A stretch of DNA of 33,058 nucleotides from a virus. A program made the position numbers and the translations under genes. Where the stretch lies: the IMG/VR virus record IMGVR_UViG_3300024255_001162, positions 1 to 33,058 of that record; one strand, 5' to 3'. This document shows, piece by piece, positions 30,203-33,058 of this stretch. Each line of letters starts with the position of its first letter. Position 1 is the stretch's first letter. Below the pieces are notes generated by a model. The model was not told the origin of the DNA. It did no database searches and saw only the letters and a program-made list of their open reading frames with translations.

Positions 30203-30222
30203 TGGTGGCTAAATACTTGGGA

Positions 30223-30768
30223 ATGATAAAAGAACTCAATAACAATATAGACTGTGATAAGATAGTAGAAGCATACAAACTTATAGAAGACAAGTTTGAT
30301 TTATCTAATCCTTTTCCAGCAGTAAGTATAACCAGTTTAGATGGTGAAGATGATTGGACATACTCCACACAAAAAACTGCTGACTTGTCTGTACAAGAGT
30401 CACAACTCAACGTACTAAACAAAAGTCTTAAAGGAACTTATTACGAAGATTTAATTTCACAATATCCAGAGTATTACAGATGGAGAGTATTGTGTATTCC
30501 GGGCAAACGTATATACAATGTACATCAAGATTCAAAGCCTAATCAAGGCAATGTGTCAAACATAAGAGTACATATACCTATGGTTACAAATGAACAATGT
30601 TTCTTTCAATTTTGGAATGGTAGACCTGAAGCAAATACACAAAGTATTGTTAGGTCATATCATATGGAAGTTGGGAAGGCATATGAAGTTAATACTTCAA
30701 ATTATCATTCTGCTGTGAATTTTGGTACTGAGTTTAGATACCACTTGATAGGTGTGAAATACGTTTAA
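30223..30768 (+). CDS. Aspartyl/asparaginyl beta-hydroxylase-like 2OG-Fe(II) oxygenase
   Basis: I start at ATG 30223 (MIKELNNNIDCDK, 181 aa). An in-frame TTG at 30166 would add residues that overlap the divergent 71-aa gene and look non-coding. The catalytic core is clear: IYNVHQDSKPNQG with iron ligands H101 and D103, IRVHIPMVTNEQCFFQF, then NYHSAVNFGTEFRYHLIG with ligand H162 and the 2-oxoglutarate arginine R172. The HxD...RxHIP...HxxxN...RxH order matches the Asp/Asn/Pro hydroxylase fold (PF05118 type). It would hydroxylate a protein side chain or amino acid using 2-oxoglutarate and oxygen. It converges with sufE, overlapping by 35 nt. Confidence 0.85.
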   Translation: MIKELNNNIDCDKIVEAYKLIEDKFDLSNPFPAVSITSLDGEDDWTYSTQKTADLSVQESQLNVLNKSLKGTYYEDLISQYPEYYRWRVLCIPGKRIYNVHQDSKPNQGNVSNIRVHIPMVTNEQCFFQFWNGRPEANTQSIVRSYHMEVGKAYEVNTSNYHSAVNFGTEFRYHLIGVKYV

Positions 30769-31123
30769 AAGCAGACTCCAAACCTGTTTGTCTTTGCATA
30801 GTAATCTTATTCCCAAAAGGCAATTGACTCATAAAAACGTCAAAGTCATTTTCATTAAAAACTTTTTCATCTTGAAATCTTACTAGCAAAATATGTAGTA
30901 GTCCTCCTACTAATTTGCTTTCTGTAAAGAATGTAAACCGTTTAGATATTTCATCTTTGTAACACCAAACTTTACTTTGACAGCCATACACTCTGTATTC
31001 GTCTGTACATCTAGTTTGGTCAAACTGAGGAAGACAATCTGACAAACTCATTATAAATTCGTACTTGTCTAAATCTTCCTCTAATATTTCTAACGTGTCT
31101 TTGATTTCTTCGAAGTTATTCAC
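30734..31123 (-). CDS. sufE: SufE-like sulfur-acceptor protein
   Basis: The 129-aa protein matches SufE (138 aa in E. coli). KYEFIMSLSDCLPQFDQTRC corresponds to SufE's RYExLIELGRKLPPL. The sulfur-accepting cysteine C48 is in EYRVYGCQSKVW, matching ENRVPGCQSQVW. The end, MQRQTGLESAFKRI, resembles SufE's PSRSNGLxAMxxRI. SufE takes sulfane sulfur from SufS and delivers it for Fe-S cluster assembly. No SufS or scaffold gene is in the window, so it would act with host partners. Its start overlaps the upstream 71-aa gene by 8 nt. Confidence 0.92.
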   Translation of the reverse strand: MNNFEEIKDTLEILEEDLDKYEFIMSLSDCLPQFDQTRCTDEYRVYGCQSKVWCYKDEISKRFTFFTESKLVGGLLHILLVRFQDEKVFNENDFDVFMSQLPFGNKITMQRQTGLESAFKRISHLSSGI

Positions 31124-31331
31124 TGTTGGCGTTTTTATCCACCCATACTATTTCAATGCCCCTACGTGCTAATTCGTTACGGCATTTCTGCTTGATTTTA
31201 GGCTTTTGCCCGTTGTTAATATATTCTATTAATTCTTCTTTGGAAGTATTCTTAATATAAAAGTTTCGTGTAACAACTGTTTGTGTACCACGTGCTACTG
31301 TTTTTTGTGTTGCTGAAAATTTTGTTGGCAT
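31116..31331 (-). CDS. Conserved small marine phage protein, 71 aa
   Basis: The protein begins MPTKFSATQKTVARGTQ and contains NFYIKNTSKEELIEYINNGQ and KQKCRNELARRGIEIVW. From memory, nearly identical IKNTSKEELIEYIN...KxKCRNELxRRG proteins occur in many marine T4-like phages, with unknown function. It is basic and compact, so nucleic-acid binding is possible. GGGAG lies before the ATG. It overlaps sufE by 8 nt and follows the 56-aa gene by 2 nt, forming a three-gene unit. Confidence 0.8.
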   Translation of the reverse strand: MPTKFSATQKTVARGTQTVVTRNFYIKNTSKEELIEYINNGQKPKIKQKCRNELARRGIEIVWVDKNANSE

Positions 31332-31333
31332 AG

Positions 31334-31504
31334 TTATCTCCCTTGTCCTCTATTAATTGCCATAGAGCGTTTTTTACTTTTGTTCATAGTAGACATTGCA
31401 ATTTTTACTCTGCGTCCTCTACCACCAACACCAGTCGAAGAACACTTTCTTCCGTTGCCGTTAATTAATGATTTGTTTACCTTTCTTCTACTTGCTTTTG
31501 CCAT
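31334..31504 (-). CDS. Very basic 56-aa protein
   Basis: An ORF begins MAKASRRKVNKSLINGNG and ends RSMAINRGQGR. It has about 16 K/R and no D/E at all, with a Gly-rich middle (GVGGRGRRVK). AAGGAG precedes the ATG and a late box (AATAAATA) lies 22 nt upstream. Its stop is 2 nt before the next ATG. Such composition suggests DNA or RNA binding, for example a small packaged or nucleoid protein. No family recognised. Confidence 0.8.
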   Translation of the reverse strand: MAKASRRKVNKSLINGNGRKCSSTGVGGRGRRVKIAMSTMNKSKKRSMAINRGQGR

Positions 31505-31525
31505 TTTGCTCCTTGGTTGATGTTA

Positions 31526-31533
31526 TATTTATT
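31526..31533 (-). promoter_or_regulatory. T4-type late promoter
   Basis: Minus-strand AATAAATA overlapping the stop of the UDP-glucose dehydrogenase gene by 2 nt and 22 nt before the 56-aa ATG. It probably gives late expression of the 56-aa, 71-aa and sufE genes. Confidence 0.6.
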
Positions 31534-32347
31534 ATTCGTCTCTTAAATTGTTATTAGTTTTGATTGCCTTTTCTAGTAATTTTAGTTCTGCTTTTAACAT
31601 TTTAGAATAGTGCAATAATGCTTTTGTGTCTTTTGGAAAACAATGTCCTCCAAATCCATATTTGCCATCAGGGCCTGGTACTTTCATATGACTGTTACCC
31701 ATACGTGGATCTCTAGTCAACATATCTGTGAACTGGTCCCAACTGGCTCTTGCACCACTTACATTATAAAGTTTTTCTAATTCATTAAACCAAATAACTT
31801 TAGTTGCCAACCAACTGTTAATAGTATACTTTATAAGACTTGCTGTGATTAAATCTACTTTAAAAGTAGGAACAACTTTTACGTTGCTGTGTCTATGATA
31901 TATTTTTTCAACAAAATCACAATCTTTCCATTTACCACCTAGCACTTGCATATTTGGATTTATAAAATCATCCAGTGCATTTGCTTCTGTGAGAAACTCT
32001 GGGTTATAAACTATACGCAATTTAAAGTCCTTTTTAAACGTAGTTAAGTGATGTGGTGTAATAGTACTCTTTATCACAACAACGCCTTTATACGACTCCT
32101 TATGCAGTCCAGCGAGTACTTGTTGTACTATGCTGACATCTACATCATATTGGTCATCACGTTTCGGAGTAGGCACACATACAAAAAGGAGTGGTGGATC
32201 AAAGTCATTGACAAGTTTATCAATTGTGTTGTCCTCTGAAATTTTAGGATCCACCACGAACTGTTTAACGGTGTCAGTATTAAACCCATTGGCTACTGCA
32301 CCGCCTACGAAACCTTTTCCTATTATACCTATCTTAACATCTGTCAT
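31532..32347 (-). CDS. ugd: UDP-glucose 6-dehydrogenase family protein, short form
   Basis: The 271-aa protein has the family's NAD-binding start, VKIGIIGKGFVGGAVA (5-20), then VCVPTP (56-61), VIKSTITP (91-98), YNPEFLTEANALDDF (114-128) and SLIKYTINSWLATKVIWFNEL (170-190). The catalytic motif is GFGGHCFPKD with C236. These are the residues needed for the two-step oxidation of a UDP-sugar to its acid. Typical family members are 390-450 aa. Here the frame stops about 35 residues after the catalytic Cys, so the C-terminal nucleotide-sugar domain is missing. It may work as a compact form, perhaps modifying host surface sugars. It overlaps the upstream membrane-protein gene by 4 nt. Confidence 0.9.
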   Translation of the reverse strand: MTDVKIGIIGKGFVGGAVANGFNTDTVKQFVVDPKISEDNTIDKLVNDFDPPLLFVCVPTPKRDDQYDVDVSIVQQVLAGLHKESYKGVVVIKSTITPHHLTTFKKDFKLRIVYNPEFLTEANALDDFINPNMQVLGGKWKDCDFVEKIYHRHSNVKVVPTFKVDLITASLIKYTINSWLATKVIWFNELEKLYNVSGARASWDQFTDMLTRDPRMGNSHMKVPGPDGKYGFGGHCFPKDTKALLHYSKMLKAELKLLEKAIKTNNNLRDE

Positions 32348-32721
32348 TTAAATAACTCCGCTAAGTTCATTAATACTGCCGTTCCTGTGATAGCACTACC
32401 TATCATAATTGCTTTATCATTCCAACATTGACCAACATATACCCAAGCGATACTGCTGAGTGCGTAGGCTACTTTGCCTTCTGTCATAAACCCAGCACTC
32501 TGTAAAAATACACCTGTTACTGCTAACACCGTTGCTAACCATTTGATATAACTGTCTAAGCCTCCTGTTGGTGTACTAGGAGAAAATATATCTACTTGCT
32601 CTTGTGCTTCTGCTAATTCTTCTTTGAGTCTCTGACGTTCAGCATTTAAGTCACGTGCAAGTTGTCCTGCTTTGCTTGTGGTATCAAGTGTTTTTACTTG
32701 TTCTTTAAATGACTTTTCCAT
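32344..32721 (-). CDS. Coiled-coil membrane protein, 125 aa
   Basis: Residues about 1-45 form a charged coiled coil (LARDLNAERQRLKEELAEAQ). From about 57 come three hydrophobic helices (YIKWLATVLAVTGVFLQSAG, VAYALSSIAWVYVGQCW, AIMIGSAITGTAVLMNLAEL). The membrane part is related to the next protein upstream (101 aa): both have (S/D)xYxKW, then W-x-x-x-G-x-x-W-x-D-x-A-x-x-x. They probably arose by tandem duplication and may form a hetero-oligomer. Function is unknown. A1-nt overlap with the upstream gene and 4-nt overlap with ugd place it in one operon. Confidence 0.8.
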   Translation of the reverse strand: MEKSFKEQVKTLDTTSKAGQLARDLNAERQRLKEELAEAQEQVDIFSPSTPTGGLDSYIKWLATVLAVTGVFLQSAGFMTEGKVAYALSSIAWVYVGQCWNDKAIMIGSAITGTAVLMNLAELFK

Positions 32722-33026
32722 TATATCATATACTCAGTAATAATTGTTCTAATAAACAATACAATACCGACACCATTAAGTAATATTAATGCTCGGTCCT
32801 TCCATAACAAACCAACAATCATCCAACCGGTTACACCTATAAGACTTAATACTGTATCAAGTAATTGTAAATATGCTGGTTCTGGAATACCTCTGATGCT
32901 CATACTCGCAAGTATAAAGCAACTTGCTGTCCATTTAACATACCAACTAAGATCTTGCTTTGGCGTAGCACTTTTCTGAATACGTTTGCTATTCTTAATT
33001 TCGTCTGGATGAAAGTCGTTTGTCAT
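32721..33026 (-). CDS. Membrane protein, 101 aa, paralogue of neighbour
   Basis: A short polar start (MTNDFHPDEIKNSKRIQK) leads into SWYVKWTASCFILASMSIRG, then LSLIGVTGWMIVGLLWKDRA and ILLNGVGIVLFIRTIITEYM, which are three membrane helices. The helices and the WxxxGxxWxDxA motif align with the 125-aa protein next door, which differs in having an N-terminal coiled coil. It is first in the operon with ugd, with a promoter -10 at 33034-33039. No family recognised. Together with ugd it may act at the cell envelope, but this is inference. Confidence 0.8.
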   Translation of the reverse strand: MTNDFHPDEIKNSKRIQKSATPKQDLSWYVKWTASCFILASMSIRGIPEPAYLQLLDTVLSLIGVTGWMIVGLLWKDRALILLNGVGIVLFIRTIITEYMI

Positions 33027-33033
33027 AATCGTT

Positions 33034-33039
33034 ATTATA
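33034..33039 (-). promoter_or_regulatory. Promoter -10 box, -35 beyond window edge
   Basis: Minus-strand TATAAT 7 nt before the 101-aa ATG. With a 17-nt spacer the -35 would begin at 33057, and the last two bases (CA on the minus strand) fit the end of TTGACA. It is therefore probably a sixth consensus early promoter. Confidence 0.6.
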
Positions 33040-33058
33040 CAGTAAAAATATGTTTATG

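Noticed and set aside
30166-30222. TTG extension of the hydroxylase N-terminus
   Set aside because: The added residues overlap the divergent gene's start region and look non-coding, and the first plausible Met is at 30223.

Overview
The window looks like part of an AT-rich, T4-like (myovirus) genome from a marine phage. The support is a gp43-type family B DNA polymerase next to a gp45-type sliding clamp, a DsbA-like late-transcription protein, PhoH, a T4-type lysozyme, overlapping spanins, and long modular tail-fibre-like proteins. There are also many short T4-style late promoters (NATAAATA, often followed by CTT). The accessory genes (2OG hydroxylase, SufE, UDP-glucose dehydrogenase, ClpA, DnaJ, acyl carrier protein, DUF481) fit phages of marine cyanobacteria or SAR11. 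I cannot tell which host from sequence alone. No tRNA, rRNA, CRISPR array, IS element or integrase was seen.

Layout, mostly on the minus strand (read right to left). 33026-30734: two related membrane proteins, a short UDP-glucose dehydrogenase, two small proteins and SufE. 30223-30768 (+): an aspartyl/asparaginyl hydroxylase-like protein. 29242-30003 (+): phoH, preceded by a strong terminator hairpin. 29056-25971: a late operon with two conserved phage proteins, an acyl-carrier-like protein lacking its serine, i- and o-spanin, and a methyltransferase. 25939-21787: DnaJ, ClpA, an unknown protein and lysozyme behind a sigma70-type promoter. 21769-13399: virion appendage genes, ending in a UUCG-loop terminator at 13342-13369. 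13341-12966: a compact unit with a late promoter, a 5' hairpin, two tandem glutamine (glnA-type) riboswitch aptamers, a 54-codon ORF and a shared terminator. 12711-12948 (+): a convergent unit for a 40-aa protein. 12640-11295: a HAD phosphatase and an unknown protein. 11244-9500: another appendage protein, an EF-hand membrane protein and an acidic protein. 9424-1: DsbA, gp43, gp45, then a tightly overlapping operon with a DpdA/TGT-like transglycosylase, two oxidoreductases, small hypotheticals, a DUF481 outer-membrane protein and small membrane proteins.

Two promoter classes fit temporal control. Five sites match TTGAC(A/T)-N16/17-TATAAT almost perfectly, before gp45, gp43, dsbA, the HAD gene and dnaJ. 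A sixth is cut by the right edge. The NATAAATA late sites sit before structural, lysis and small genes.

The points most worth following are the tandem glutamine riboswitches controlling a tiny basic protein from a late promoter, and the DpdA-like operon, which suggests modification of phage DNA. Next are the serine-less acyl carrier protein and the phoH leader terminator.
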